Positions 53,015 to 63,236 of a DNA stretch of 64,000 nt are shown one piece after another. The translations under genes were made by a program, and so were the position numbers. Source of the DNA: DATFWC01 sp963777755. Its GTDB lineage: Bacteria > Pseudomonadota > Alphaproteobacteria > Rhizobiales > Xanthobacteraceae. Below the pieces are notes generated by a model. The model had not been told where the DNA came from and ran no database searches. It saw only the letters and a program-made list of their open reading frames with translations. Positions within the stretch are counted from its first letter, which is position 1, and every line of letters starts with the position of its first letter. The DNA is taken from positions 248,001 to 312,000 of the forward strand of contig CAVZSC010000025.1 of NCBI GenBank assembly GCA_963777755.1, in the 5' to 3' direction.

Positions 53015-54526
53015 ATGGAAGAAATCGCCAACCTGTTCCACGGATTTGCCGTCGTCATCCAGCCGCACAATCTGTTGCTGATGGTGATCGGCATTCTGCT
53101 GGGCGTGATCATCGGCGTGTTGCCGGGGCTGGGCGGCGCCAACGGCGTGGCCATCCTGCTGCCGCTGACGTTCTCGATGTCGCCGACCTCCGCCATCATC
53201 ATGCTGTCCTGCATCTACTGGGGCGCGTTGTTCGGCGGCGCCATCACGTCGGTGCTATTCAACATCCCCGGCGAACCCTGGTCGGTCGCCACCACGTTCG
53301 ACGGCCACCCCATGGCGCAGCAAGGTCGCGCCGGGGAAGCGCTGACCGCCGCCTTCACCTCCTCGTTCGTCGGCGCGCTGTTCGCCGTCATCGTGATCAC
53401 CTTGGTGGCGCCGCTGGTTGCGCGCTTCGCCCTCCAGTTCGGGCCGGCGGAGAAGTTCTCCGTCTATTTCCTCGCCTTCTGCAGCTTCATCGGCATGGGC
53501 AAGGAGCCGCCGTTCAAGACCATCGCGTCGATGATGATCGGCTTCGCGCTGGCGACCGTCGGTCTCGACGGCATGACCGGTCAGTTGCGCCTGACCTTCG
53601 GGTTCCCCGAACTGTTGACCGGCTTCGACTTCCTGATCGCGGTGATCGGCCTGTTCGGCATCGGCGAGATCCTGCTGACCATGGAGGAGGGCCTGAGCTT
53701 CAAGGGCCGCGGCGCCGGCATCAATATGAAGGTGGTGCTGCAGACCTGGGCCGAGCTGCCGAAATACTGGATGACGTCGCTTCGCTCCTGCGTGATCGGC
53801 TGCTGGATGGGGATCTCCCCGGCCGGCGCGACGCCCGCCTCGTTCATGAGCTACGGCATCGCCAAGCGCATGTCCAAGAACGGCCACAAGTTCGGCACCG
53901 GCGAGATCGAAGGCGTGGTCGCGCCGGAGACCGCGGCGCACGCCGCCGGCACCTCGGCGCTGCTGCCGATGCTCTCGCTCGGCGTGCCCGGCTCGCCGAC
54001 CGCGGCGGTGCTGCTCGGCGGGCTGCTGATCTGGGGCCTGCAGCCCGGTCCGCTCCTGTTCGTCGAGCAGAAGGATTTCGTCTGGGGCCTGATCGCCAGC
54101 ATGTATCTCGGCAACATCGTCGGACTCATCGTGGTGCTCACCACGGTGCCGCTGTTCGCCGCGATCCTGCGGGTCCCGTTCAGCATCATCGCGCCGATCA
54201 TCCTCGTCCTGTGCGCGATCGGCGCCTATACGGTGCACAATTCGACCCTCGACGTGGTGATGATGCTGGTGTTCGGCGTTGCCGGCTACGTGCTCAAGAA
54301 GTGCAACTATCCGCTGGCGCCGATGGTGCTGGCGATCGTGATGGGCGACAAGGCCGAGGAGGCCTTCCGCCAGTCGCTCCTGGCATCGCAGGGAAGCCTC
54401 GGCGTGTTCTGGTCGAACGGCCTGGTCAGCACCATCATGGCCCTCGGCCTGATCGCCCTGTTCTGGCCGCTGATCCAGAACACCTGGACCTGGATTCGCA
54501 CCGCGGCGCCGGAACGGAGGCTTTGA
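53015..54526 (+). CDS. Tripartite tricarboxylate transporter large membrane subunit (TctA-like)
   Basis: 503 residues from the ATG at 53015 (GGGGTCGGA upstream; an open frame begins at 52967). About 12 membrane segments. TctA signatures are GVLPGLGGANGVAILLPLTF, YWGALFGGAITSVLFNIPGE and GVVAPETAAHAAGTSALLPM with LSLGVPGSPTAAVLLGGLL. It forms the secondary-transport channel with the TctB-like subunit. Confidence 0.93.
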   Translation: MEEIANLFHGFAVVIQPHNLLLMVIGILLGVIIGVLPGLGGANGVAILLPLTFSMSPTSAIIMLSCIYWGALFGGAITSVLFNIPGEPWSVATTFDGHPMAQQGRAGEALTAAFTSSFVGALFAVIVITLVAPLVARFALQFGPAEKFSVYFLAFCSFIGMGKEPPFKTIASMMIGFALATVGLDGMTGQLRLTFGFPELLTGFDFLIAVIGLFGIGEILLTMEEGLSFKGRGAGINMKVVLQTWAELPKYWMTSLRSCVIGCWMGISPAGATPASFMSYGIAKRMSKNGHKFGTGEIEGVVAPETAAHAAGTSALLPMLSLGVPGSPTAAVLLGGLLIWGLQPGPLLFVEQKDFVWGLIASMYLGNIVGLIVVLTTVPLFAAILRVPFSIIAPIILVLCAIGAYTVHNSTLDVVMMLVFGVAGYVLKKCNYPLAPMVLAIVMGDKAEEAFRQSLLASQGSLGVFWSNGLVSTIMALGLIALFWPLIQNTWTWIRTAAPERRL

Positions 54527-54553
54527 AGAATGATCTTTGACCGGCAAGGTTGA

Positions 54554-54570
54554 TGGTATAATGTATACCA
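54554..54570. promoter_or_regulatory. Probable GntR/FCD operator 2
   Basis: TGGTATAATGTATACCA is a perfect palindrome (arms TGGTATA and TATACCA around ATG), 35 bp before the GntR gene. The central TATAATG resembles a -10 box, so binding would block transcription of the regulator and oxc/frc genes (autoregulation, inferred). Confidence 0.7.
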
Positions 54571-54605
54571 GAAGCGCTGCTCGGGTTGGGCACACGGAGT
54601 AACGC

Positions 54606-55328
54606 ATGACCGAAGTCCCGCCGCGCGATCGAACCGGAGAGGGAAGCGGCCGCATCATGCTGGCGCCGCTCGAGGATACGTCCACGTTCGCCGACCGCGC
54701 CTACGCGGCGCTGAAGGACGTGATCGTGTCGCTCAACATCTATGAGCAGTCGACCGAGGTGCGGCTCGACGAGCGGCAGCTGGCGCAGGATCTCGGCATC
54801 AGCCGCACGCCGGTACGCGAGGCGATGGCGCAGCTCGAGCGCGAAGGCTTCGTGCGCTCGGTGCCGCGGCGCGGCGTCTACGTTGTGCGCAAGACCAAGC
54901 AGGAGGTGATCGAGCTCATCACCGCCTGGGCGGCACTCGAGAGCATGGCGGCGCGCCTGATCACCCAGATCGCCGCCGACGCCGAGATCGCGCGGCTGCG
55001 CGCGATGTTCGCCACCTTCGAGAACGGCACCCTGCACGCCAAGCTCGACGAGTATTCCGAGGTGAACATCGAGTTCCACCAGACCATCATCCGCATGAGC
55101 CGCAACCGGGTGCTGATCGATCTGGCGGAGAACCTGTTCACCCACATGCGGATGATCCGGCGCAAGACGATCGTCGAGAAGGACCGCGCCGACCGCTCGA
55201 TCCGCGATCATATGAACATCATCGAGGCACTGGAGGCGCGCGACACTGCGCGCGCCGAGGCGCTGGTGCGCGACCACGCGATCGGGTTGGCCGACCACGT
55301 GGCGCGGTATGCGGACTATCTCAACTGA
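54606..55328 (+). CDS. GntR-family transcriptional regulator with FCD domain
   Basis: 240 residues. N-terminal winged helix at about 30-95: AYAALKDVIVSLNIYEQSTE, RLDERQLAQDLGISRTPVRE and GFVRSVPRRGVYVV. The C-terminal FCD ligand domain (about 100-230) has metal/ligand-type residues in EVNIEFHQTIIRMSRNR and RDHMNIIEALEARD. FCD proteins sense carboxylic acids. It lies between the transporter and the oxalate genes and downstream of a perfect palindrome, so it probably controls both. Confidence 0.92.
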   Translation: MTEVPPRDRTGEGSGRIMLAPLEDTSTFADRAYAALKDVIVSLNIYEQSTEVRLDERQLAQDLGISRTPVREAMAQLEREGFVRSVPRRGVYVVRKTKQEVIELITAWAALESMAARLITQIAADAEIARLRAMFATFENGTLHAKLDEYSEVNIEFHQTIIRMSRNRVLIDLAENLFTHMRMIRRKTIVEKDRADRSIRDHMNIIEALEARDTARAEALVRDHAIGLADHVARYADYLN

Positions 55329-55354
55329 CCCAAGACGGCGAAGGAGGCCTGGCC

Positions 55355-57100
55355 ATGGCCGAGGCAGCGACCAAGACGAAGCCCGAAACCACAGCCGAGA
55401 CAGAGCAGCAGCTGACGGATGGCTTTCACCTCGTCATCGATGCGCTCAAGCTCAACGGTGTCAACACGATCTACGGGGTGCCCGGCATCCCGATCACGGA
55501 CTTCGGCCGCATGGCGCAGGCCGCAGGCATTCGCGTCATCTCCTTCCGGCACGAGCAGAACGCCGGCAACGCCGCTGCGATCGCCGGCTTCCTGACGAAA
55601 AAGCCCGGCATCTGCCTCACGGTGTCGGCTCCCGGCTTCCTCAACGGTCTGACGGCGCTGGCCAATGCGACGACCAACTGCTTCCCGATGATCCTGATCA
55701 GCGGGTCGTCCGAGCGCGAGATCGTCGACCTGCAGCAGGGCGACTATGAGGAGATGGACCAGCTGGCGATCGCCAAGCCTCTCTGCAAGGCCGCCTTCCG
55801 CGTGCTGCATGCCGCAGACATCGGCATCGGAGTGGCGCGCGCGATCCGCGCGGCAGTCTCCGGCCGTCCCGGCGGCGTCTATCTCGATCTGCCGGCCAAG
55901 CTTTTCTCCCAGGTGATGGACGCAGAGGCCGGGGAGAAGTCGCTCGTCAAGGTCATCGACCCGGCACCCGCCCAGATTCCCGCTCCGGCAGCGGTCAAGC
56001 GCGCGCTCGATGTCCTGAAGAGCGCCGAGCGCCCCCTGATCATCCTCGGCAAAGGCGCGTCCTACGCGCAGGCCGATGATGCGATCCGCGCCCTGGTCGA
56101 GAAGAGCGGCGTTCCCTTCCTGCCGATGAGCATGGCCAAGGGTCTCTTGCCCGACACGCATCCGCAGTGCGCAGGCGCGGCGCGCTCGACGGTGCTGAAG
56201 GATTCCGACGTCGTGATGCTGATCGGCGCCCGCCTCAACTGGCTCCTGTCGCACGGCAAGGGCAAGACCTGGGGCGAGCCTCATTCGAAGAAATTCATCC
56301 AGATCGACATCGAGCCCAAGGAGATGGACAGCAACGTCGAGATCGTCGCTCCGGTCGTCGGCGACATCGGCTCCTGCGTATCTGCGCTTCTCGAGGGCAT
56401 GGGCGGCAACTGGCCGGCCCCGCCGGCTGACTGGGTCGGCGCCGTCAATGCGAAGAGGGAAGAGAACATCGCCAAGATGGCGCCGCGGCTGATGAAGAAT
56501 TCGGCGCCGATGGACTTCCACGGCGCGCTCGGCGCACTGCGCACCATCATCAAGCAGCGGCCGGATGCCATCCTCGTCAACGAGGGCGCCAACACGCTCG
56601 ATCTCGCGCGCGGCGTCATCGATATGTATGAGCCGCGCAAGCGCCTCGACGTCGGTACCTGGGGCGTCATGGGCATCGGCATGGGCTTCGCCATCGGTGC
56701 CGCGGTGGAGACCGGCAAGCCCGTGCTCGCGGTCGAAGGCGACAGCGCGTTCGGTTTCTCCGGCATGGAAGTGGAGACGATCTGCCGGTACAATCTCCCG
56801 GTCTGCGTCGTCGTCTTCAACAACAGCGGCATCTATCGCGGAACCGACGTCAATCGCGCCGGCGGTTCGGACCCGGCGACGACCGTCTTCGTCAAGGATT
56901 CGCGCTACGACAAGATGATGGAAGCATTCGGCGGCGTCGGCGCGCATGTGACGACGCCCGACGAGTTGAGCCGTGCCGTGAACGAGGCCATGGACTCGCG
57001 CAAGCCGACCCTCATCAACGCGGTGATCGACCCGGCGGCCGGCAGCGAAAGCGGCCGTATCGGCAACCTCAACCCGCAAAGCGTGGTGCGCAAGAAATAA
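55355..57100 (+). CDS. oxc: Oxalyl-CoA decarboxylase
   Basis: 581 residues. Converts oxalyl-CoA to formyl-CoA and CO2 with thiamine diphosphate. The family's N-terminal half is seen in NTIYGVPGIPITDFGRMAQA and SFRHEQNAGNAAAIAGFLT (catalytic Glu of the ThDP site). The C-terminal ThDP/Mg motif is EGDSAFGFSGMEVETICRYN ending VVFNNSGIYRG. YLDLPAKLF and LNWLLSHGKG fit oxalyl-CoA decarboxylases rather than acetolactate synthases. It starts 26 bp after the regulator gene, with AAGGAGG upstream, and the formyl-CoA transferase follows after 37 bp. Confidence 0.95.
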   Translation: MAEAATKTKPETTAETEQQLTDGFHLVIDALKLNGVNTIYGVPGIPITDFGRMAQAAGIRVISFRHEQNAGNAAAIAGFLTKKPGICLTVSAPGFLNGLTALANATTNCFPMILISGSSEREIVDLQQGDYEEMDQLAIAKPLCKAAFRVLHAADIGIGVARAIRAAVSGRPGGVYLDLPAKLFSQVMDAEAGEKSLVKVIDPAPAQIPAPAAVKRALDVLKSAERPLIILGKGASYAQADDAIRALVEKSGVPFLPMSMAKGLLPDTHPQCAGAARSTVLKDSDVVMLIGARLNWLLSHGKGKTWGEPHSKKFIQIDIEPKEMDSNVEIVAPVVGDIGSCVSALLEGMGGNWPAPPADWVGAVNAKREENIAKMAPRLMKNSAPMDFHGALGALRTIIKQRPDAILVNEGANTLDLARGVIDMYEPRKRLDVGTWGVMGIGMGFAIGAAVETGKPVLAVEGDSAFGFSGMEVETICRYNLPVCVVVFNNSGIYRGTDVNRAGGSDPATTVFVKDSRYDKMMEAFGGVGAHVTTPDELSRAVNEAMDSRKPTLINAVIDPAAGSESGRIGNLNPQSVVRKK

Positions 57101-57137
57101 GCCGCGCGCCGAATCAGACCAATCGAAGGGAGTCACC

Positions 57138-58628
57138 ATGGCCAGGAAGACCAAGAAGACCAAACCCGGCGCGCGCAAAGGAGCCGCAAAGCGCAAGACC
57201 GGCACGCGGCAGGCCACCAAGAAAGTCGTGCGCCTGCGCTCGGTCGCCAAATCGGCCTCGCGCAAGCCGGCCAGGAAGGCGGGCGCCAACGGCGCGCGCA
57301 AGACCTCCAACGGCCTGCCTCCGCCCTCGACACAGCCCTGGGGGCTCGCCGGCAAGGCGCTCGACGGCGTGCGGATCCTCGACTTCACCCACGTGCAGTC
57401 GGGCCCCACCTGCACCCAGCTCCTGGGCTACATGGGCGCCGACGTGATCAAGATCGAGCGCCCCGGCGTCGGTGACATCACGCGCGGACAGTTGCGTGAC
57501 GTGCCCAACGCCGACAGCCTGTATTTCACCATGCTCAACGGCAACAAGCGCTCGATCACGGTGGACTCCAAGCACCCCAAGGGCAAGGAGATCATCGAGC
57601 GGTTGATCCGGCGCTGCGACGTGCTGGTGGAGAATTTCGCCCCCGGCGCGCTCGACCGCATGGGCTTCACCTTCGAGCGCATCCACGCGCTCAACCCGCG
57701 CATGATCGTCGCCTCGGTCAAGGGCTTCGGCCCGGGCCCGTATGAGGACTGCAAGGTCTACGAGAACGTCGCCCAGTGCGCCGGCGGCGCCGCCTCGACG
57801 ACCGGCTTCCGCGAGGGCCCGCCGCTCGTCACCGGGGCGCAGATCGGCGATTCCGGCACCGGGCTGCATCTCGCGCTCGGCATCGTCGGCGCGCTCTATC
57901 AGCGCCTGCGCACCGGCCGCGGCCAGCGGGTGCTCGCCGCCATGCAGGACGGCGTGCTCAACCTCGCCCGCGTCAAGCTGCGCGACCAGCAGCGCCTCAA
58001 GCACGGCCCGCTCAAGGAATACAGCCAGTTCGGCGAAGGCATCCCGTTCGGGACGGCGGTGCCGCGCGCCGGCAACGATTCGGGTGGCGGTCAGCCCGGC
58101 TGGATCCTCAAGTGCAAGGGTTGGGAGACCGATCCCGACGCCTACATCTATTTCATCACCCAGGCGCCGGTGTGGGAAAAGATCTGCGACCTGATCGGCA
58201 AGCCCGAATGGAAGTCCGATCCGGACTACGCGACCCCGCCGGCCCGCCTGCCGCGGCTCAAGCACATCTTCAGCACGATCGAGGAATGGACCATGACCAA
58301 AAACAAGTTCGAGGTCATGGAGATCTGCAACCCGCTCGACATCCCGGTCGGCCCGATCCTGTCGATGAAGGAGATCGCCGAGGAGCCGTCGCTGCGCCAG
58401 ACCGGGACGGTGGTCGAGGTGGATCATCCGACCCGCGGCAAGTACCTGACCGTCGGCAACCCGATCAAGATGTCGGACTCGATCACCGACGTGAAGCGCT
58501 CGCCGCTGCTCGGCGAGCACACCGAGGAGATCCTCCAGCTCATCGGCTATGCCGCCGACGAGATCGGCGAGATCAAGACGTCCGGCGCGATCACGGCCGG
58601 GGAGAAGGCCCGCGCTGCGGCGGCGTAA
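57138..58628 (+). CDS. frc: Formyl-CoA:oxalate CoA-transferase with basic N-terminal extension
   Basis: 496 residues against about 430 for typical Frc. The enzyme moves CoA from formyl-CoA to oxalate, regenerating oxalyl-CoA and releasing formate. The core starts at ALDGVRILDFTHVQSGPTCT; the catalytic Asp is in TGAQIGDSGTGLHLALG, and the GGGQPGWILKCKGWE glycine loop is present. Residues 1-65 are an added Lys/Arg/Ala-rich tail (KTKKTKPGARKGAAKRKTG and similar), histone-H1-like in composition. The ATG at 57138 is preceded by GAAGGGAG; a shorter start with a ribosome site is not evident. Confidence 0.94.
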   Translation: MARKTKKTKPGARKGAAKRKTGTRQATKKVVRLRSVAKSASRKPARKAGANGARKTSNGLPPPSTQPWGLAGKALDGVRILDFTHVQSGPTCTQLLGYMGADVIKIERPGVGDITRGQLRDVPNADSLYFTMLNGNKRSITVDSKHPKGKEIIERLIRRCDVLVENFAPGALDRMGFTFERIHALNPRMIVASVKGFGPGPYEDCKVYENVAQCAGGAASTTGFREGPPLVTGAQIGDSGTGLHLALGIVGALYQRLRTGRGQRVLAAMQDGVLNLARVKLRDQQRLKHGPLKEYSQFGEGIPFGTAVPRAGNDSGGGQPGWILKCKGWETDPDAYIYFITQAPVWEKICDLIGKPEWKSDPDYATPPARLPRLKHIFSTIEEWTMTKNKFEVMEICNPLDIPVGPILSMKEIAEEPSLRQTGTVVEVDHPTRGKYLTVGNPIKMSDSITDVKRSPLLGEHTEEILQLIGYAADEIGEIKTSGAITAGEKARAAAA

Positions 58629-58633
58629 AAGCT

Positions 58634-58715
58634 GTCGTCGCCCGGCTTGACCGGGCGACCCAGTACCCCCTGCGCCGGGATTACTGGATGCCCCGCTTTC
58701 GCGGGGCATGACAAT
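58634..58715. repeat. Two-unit REP palindrome
   Basis: The first stem is GTCGCCCGGCTTGACCGGGCGAC (58637-58659). The second is ATGCCCCGCTTTCGCGGGGCAT (58688-58709). It lies between frc and the formyltransferase gene and resembles the units at 3.3 and 29.6 kb. It could tune relative mRNA levels inside the operon. Confidence 0.7.
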
Positions 58716-58737
58716 CCGAGAGGAAGAGGAAATCCCC

Positions 58738-59667
58738 ATGCGTATCGTCGTCCACGGCCAGCAGGCGTTCGGCAAGGCGGTGCTGGAGGCCCTCCTCAAG
58801 CGCGGCGAGAACGTGATCGCCGCCTATGTGGCGCCGGAGAAGGCCGGTCAGAAGGCCGATCCGCTGAAGGAAGCGGCGCAGGCCGCCGGGCTGCCGGTGC
58901 ACCAGCCAGAGTCCTATCGCAAGCCGGAAGTGTGGGAGCAGTTTCGCGCGCTGAAACCCGATCTCCAGGTGATGGCGTTCGTGACGCTGTTCGTGCCGGA
59001 GGATTTTCTCAACATCCCGACCAAGGGCTCGATCCAGTATCATCCTTCGCTGCTGCCGAAATACCGGGGCCCGAGCGCCATCAACTGGCCGATCATCCAG
59101 GGCGACACCGAGACCGGCCTGTCGATCTTCTGGCCCGACAACGGGCTCGATACCGGCGACGTCCTCTTGCAGAAGAAGACCCCGATCGGGCCGGACGACA
59201 CGCTCGGCTCGGTCTATTTCGATCGCCTGTTCCCCATGGGGGTCGAGGCGATGCTCGAGTCGGTCGACCTGGTCAAGGCCGGCAAGGCCCCGCGCATCAA
59301 GCAGGACGAGGCGCAGGCGAGCTATGAGGGCCGTTGCGGCGCCGACAATGCCCATATCGACTGGGGCCGGCCGTGGCGGCAGGTCTACAACCTCATCCGC
59401 GGCTGCAATCCCGCTCCCGGCGCCTGGACCACCCTCAACGGGGCGAAGCTGCAGATTTTCGACTCCCAGCCCCTGCCGGCGCGTGATCCCAAGGGGATTG
59501 CCGGCAAGATGGGCGAGGTCGTCGCGGTCGATGCCGACGGCTTCACGGTCGTCTGCGCCGATGGCCGCATCCGCGTCACTCGCGTGAAGCCCGCCGACGG
59601 CCCGAAGGCCGGCGCCGGCGAGTTCGCCAAGGCCGCCAACCTCGTGCTCGGCACCCGCCTCACCTGA
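58738..59667 (+). CDS. Formyltransferase, like the 10-formyl-THF hydrolase domain of ALDH1L
   Basis: 309 residues from the ATG at 58738 (GAGGAAGAGGA upstream). The N-terminal formyltransferase domain has MRIVVHGQQAFGKAVLEALL, SIQYHPSLLPKYRGPSAINW (catalytic Asn/His region) and DNGLDTGDVLLQKK (catalytic Asp). The C-terminal domain begins near INWGRPWRQVYNLIRGCNP-type sequence (IDWGRPWRQVYNLIRG). It resembles the hydrolase domain of 10-formyltetrahydrofolate dehydrogenase more than Fmt, but as a separate protein. Between frc and formate-THF ligase it may handle formyl groups between folate and formate. Confidence 0.85.
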   Translation: MRIVVHGQQAFGKAVLEALLKRGENVIAAYVAPEKAGQKADPLKEAAQAAGLPVHQPESYRKPEVWEQFRALKPDLQVMAFVTLFVPEDFLNIPTKGSIQYHPSLLPKYRGPSAINWPIIQGDTETGLSIFWPDNGLDTGDVLLQKKTPIGPDDTLGSVYFDRLFPMGVEAMLESVDLVKAGKAPRIKQDEAQASYEGRCGADNAHIDWGRPWRQVYNLIRGCNPAPGAWTTLNGAKLQIFDSQPLPARDPKGIAGKMGEVVAVDADGFTVVCADGRIRVTRVKPADGPKAGAGEFAKAANLVLGTRLT

Positions 59668-59704
59668 TTGTCATTGAAGTTCAACCTCGTAGGAACGACA
59701 CCCG

Positions 59705-61429
59705 ATGCAAGCCCCCGCCCGTAAGCCTCAGACCGCATCTTCGCAGCACACCAACCCGAAGTCCGACATCGAAATTTCCCAGGCTGCCGAGAAGCGGCGG
59801 ATCATCGAGATTGCCCGCGAGCGGCTCGGCATCGGGGCGGAGAACCTCGAGCCCTACGGCCACTACAAGGCCAAGGTCTCGATGGACTACGTCAAGTCGC
59901 TCAAGGACAAGCCGAACGGCAAGCTGATCCTGGTGTCCGCCATCACCCCGACGCCGGCGGGCGAAGGCAAGACCACCACCACGGTCGGGCTCACCGATGC
60001 GCTCAATCACATCGGCAAGAAGGCGATGCTGTGCCTGCGCGAGCCGAGCCTCGGGCCGTCGTTCGGGATGAAGGGCGGCGCCGCCGGCGGCGGCTATGCC
60101 CAGGTCGTGCCGATGGAGGACATCAACCTCCATTTCACCGGCGATTTCCACGCCATCACGTCGGCCAACAACCTGCTCGCCGCGATGATCGACAACCACA
60201 TCTACTGGGGCAACGCGCTCGGCATCGACAGTCGCCGCGTCGTGTGGCGGCGCGTCCTCGACATGAACGACCGCGCGCTGCGATCGATCGTCTCCTCGCT
60301 CGGCGGGGTCGCCAACGGCTATCCGCGCGAGGACGGGTTCGACATCACGGTCGCCTCGGAGATCATGGCGATCTTCTGCCTCGCCAAGGACATCGACGAC
60401 CTCAAGGCGCGGCTCGCCAATATCGTCGTCGCCTATACGCGCGACCGCAAGCCGGTGCGCGCCGGCGATCTCAAGGCGCACGGCGCGATGACCGCGCTCC
60501 TGAAGGACGCGCTCGCGCCCAACCTGGTGCAGACGCTGGAGGGCACGCCCGCCTTCGTGCATGGCGGGCCGTTCGCCAACATCGCGCACGGCTGCAACTC
60601 GGTGGTTGCGACCACCACCGCTCTGAAGCTCGCCGACTACGTGGTGACGGAAGCAGGGTTCGGCGCCGATCTCGGGGCGGAAAAATTCCTCGACATCAAG
60701 TGCCGCAAGACCGGGCTCGCACCCGATTGCGCGGTGCTGGTTGCCACCATCCGGGCGCTCAAGATGCACGGTGGGGTGAAGAAGGACGAGCTCAAGGCCG
60801 AGAACCTCAAGGCGCTTGAGGTGGGCCTCGCCAACCTGGCGCGCCACGTGGAGAACGTGCAAAAGTTCAACCTCGTGCCGATCATCTCGCTCAACCGCTT
60901 CAGCTCGGACAGCACCGCCGAGATTGATCTCGTCACCAAGTCCTGCGCCAAGCTCGGGGTCGAGGCCTTCATGGCCGACCATTGGGCGGAGGGCGGCGCC
61001 GGCGCGGTCGACGTTGCCCACGCGGTGGCCAAGGCGTGCGACAGCGGCAAGAGCAGGCTCAAGCTGCTCTACCCTGACGACATGCCGCTCCTCGAGAAGA
61101 TCCGCACCATCGCCCAGGAGATCTACCGCGCCAAGGACATCGACGCGCCCAAGCCCGTGCGCGACCAGCTCGCCGCTTTCGAAGCCATGGGGGCGGGCAA
61201 GTTTCCCGTCTGCATCGCCAAGACCCAGTACAGCTTCTCGACCAACCCGGATTCCAAAGGCGCGCCGAGCGACCACATCATCCCGGTACGCGAAGTGCGG
61301 CTCTCCGCCGGCGCCGAGTTCGTGGTGGCGATCTGCGGAGAGATCATGACCATGCCGGGCCTGCCCAAGGTGCCGGCCGCGGACGCGATCGACGTCGGGG
61401 TGGACGGCAAGATCGCCGGATTGTTCTGA
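59705..61429 (+). CDS. fhs: Formate--tetrahydrofolate ligase
   Basis: 574 residues. Makes 10-formyl-THF from formate, ATP and THF. The P-loop is TPTPAGEGKTTTTVGL; REPSLGPSFGMKGGAAGGGY and EDINLHFTGDFHAITSANNL are family signatures. FVHGGPFANIAHGCNS and EAGFGADLGAEKF follow. Length is near the usual 555-560 plus a short N-terminal tail. Placed 37 bp after the formyltransferase gene and 12 bp before formate dehydrogenase, it channels formate from oxalate breakdown into C1 metabolism. Confidence 0.96.
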   Translation: MQAPARKPQTASSQHTNPKSDIEISQAAEKRRIIEIARERLGIGAENLEPYGHYKAKVSMDYVKSLKDKPNGKLILVSAITPTPAGEGKTTTTVGLTDALNHIGKKAMLCLREPSLGPSFGMKGGAAGGGYAQVVPMEDINLHFTGDFHAITSANNLLAAMIDNHIYWGNALGIDSRRVVWRRVLDMNDRALRSIVSSLGGVANGYPREDGFDITVASEIMAIFCLAKDIDDLKARLANIVVAYTRDRKPVRAGDLKAHGAMTALLKDALAPNLVQTLEGTPAFVHGGPFANIAHGCNSVVATTTALKLADYVVTEAGFGADLGAEKFLDIKCRKTGLAPDCAVLVATIRALKMHGGVKKDELKAENLKALEVGLANLARHVENVQKFNLVPIISLNRFSSDSTAEIDLVTKSCAKLGVEAFMADHWAEGGAGAVDVAHAVAKACDSGKSRLKLLYPDDMPLLEKIRTIAQEIYRAKDIDAPKPVRDQLAAFEAMGAGKFPVCIAKTQYSFSTNPDSKGAPSDHIIPVREVRLSAGAEFVVAICGEIMTMPGLPKVPAADAIDVGVDGKIAGLF

Positions 61430-61441
61430 GGTGATGGCTCA

Positions 61442-63154
<1,713 letters not shown>

Positions 63155-63165
63155 GAATGATCAAG

Positions 63166-63212
63166 AGCCCCACCCCCAACCCCTCCCCACAAGGGGGAGG
63201 GGAGCGCGCCGG
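63166..63212. repeat. CT/GA-rich palindromic repeat between fds genes
   Basis: CCCCTCCCC and GGGGAGGGG arms around ACAAG form a strong hairpin (core 63179-63202), of the same kind as at 25.2 and 32.15 kb. It lies inside the formate dehydrogenase operon. Confidence 0.6.
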
Positions 63213-63236
63213 CGCAAGCGGCAAGGACATCATCCA

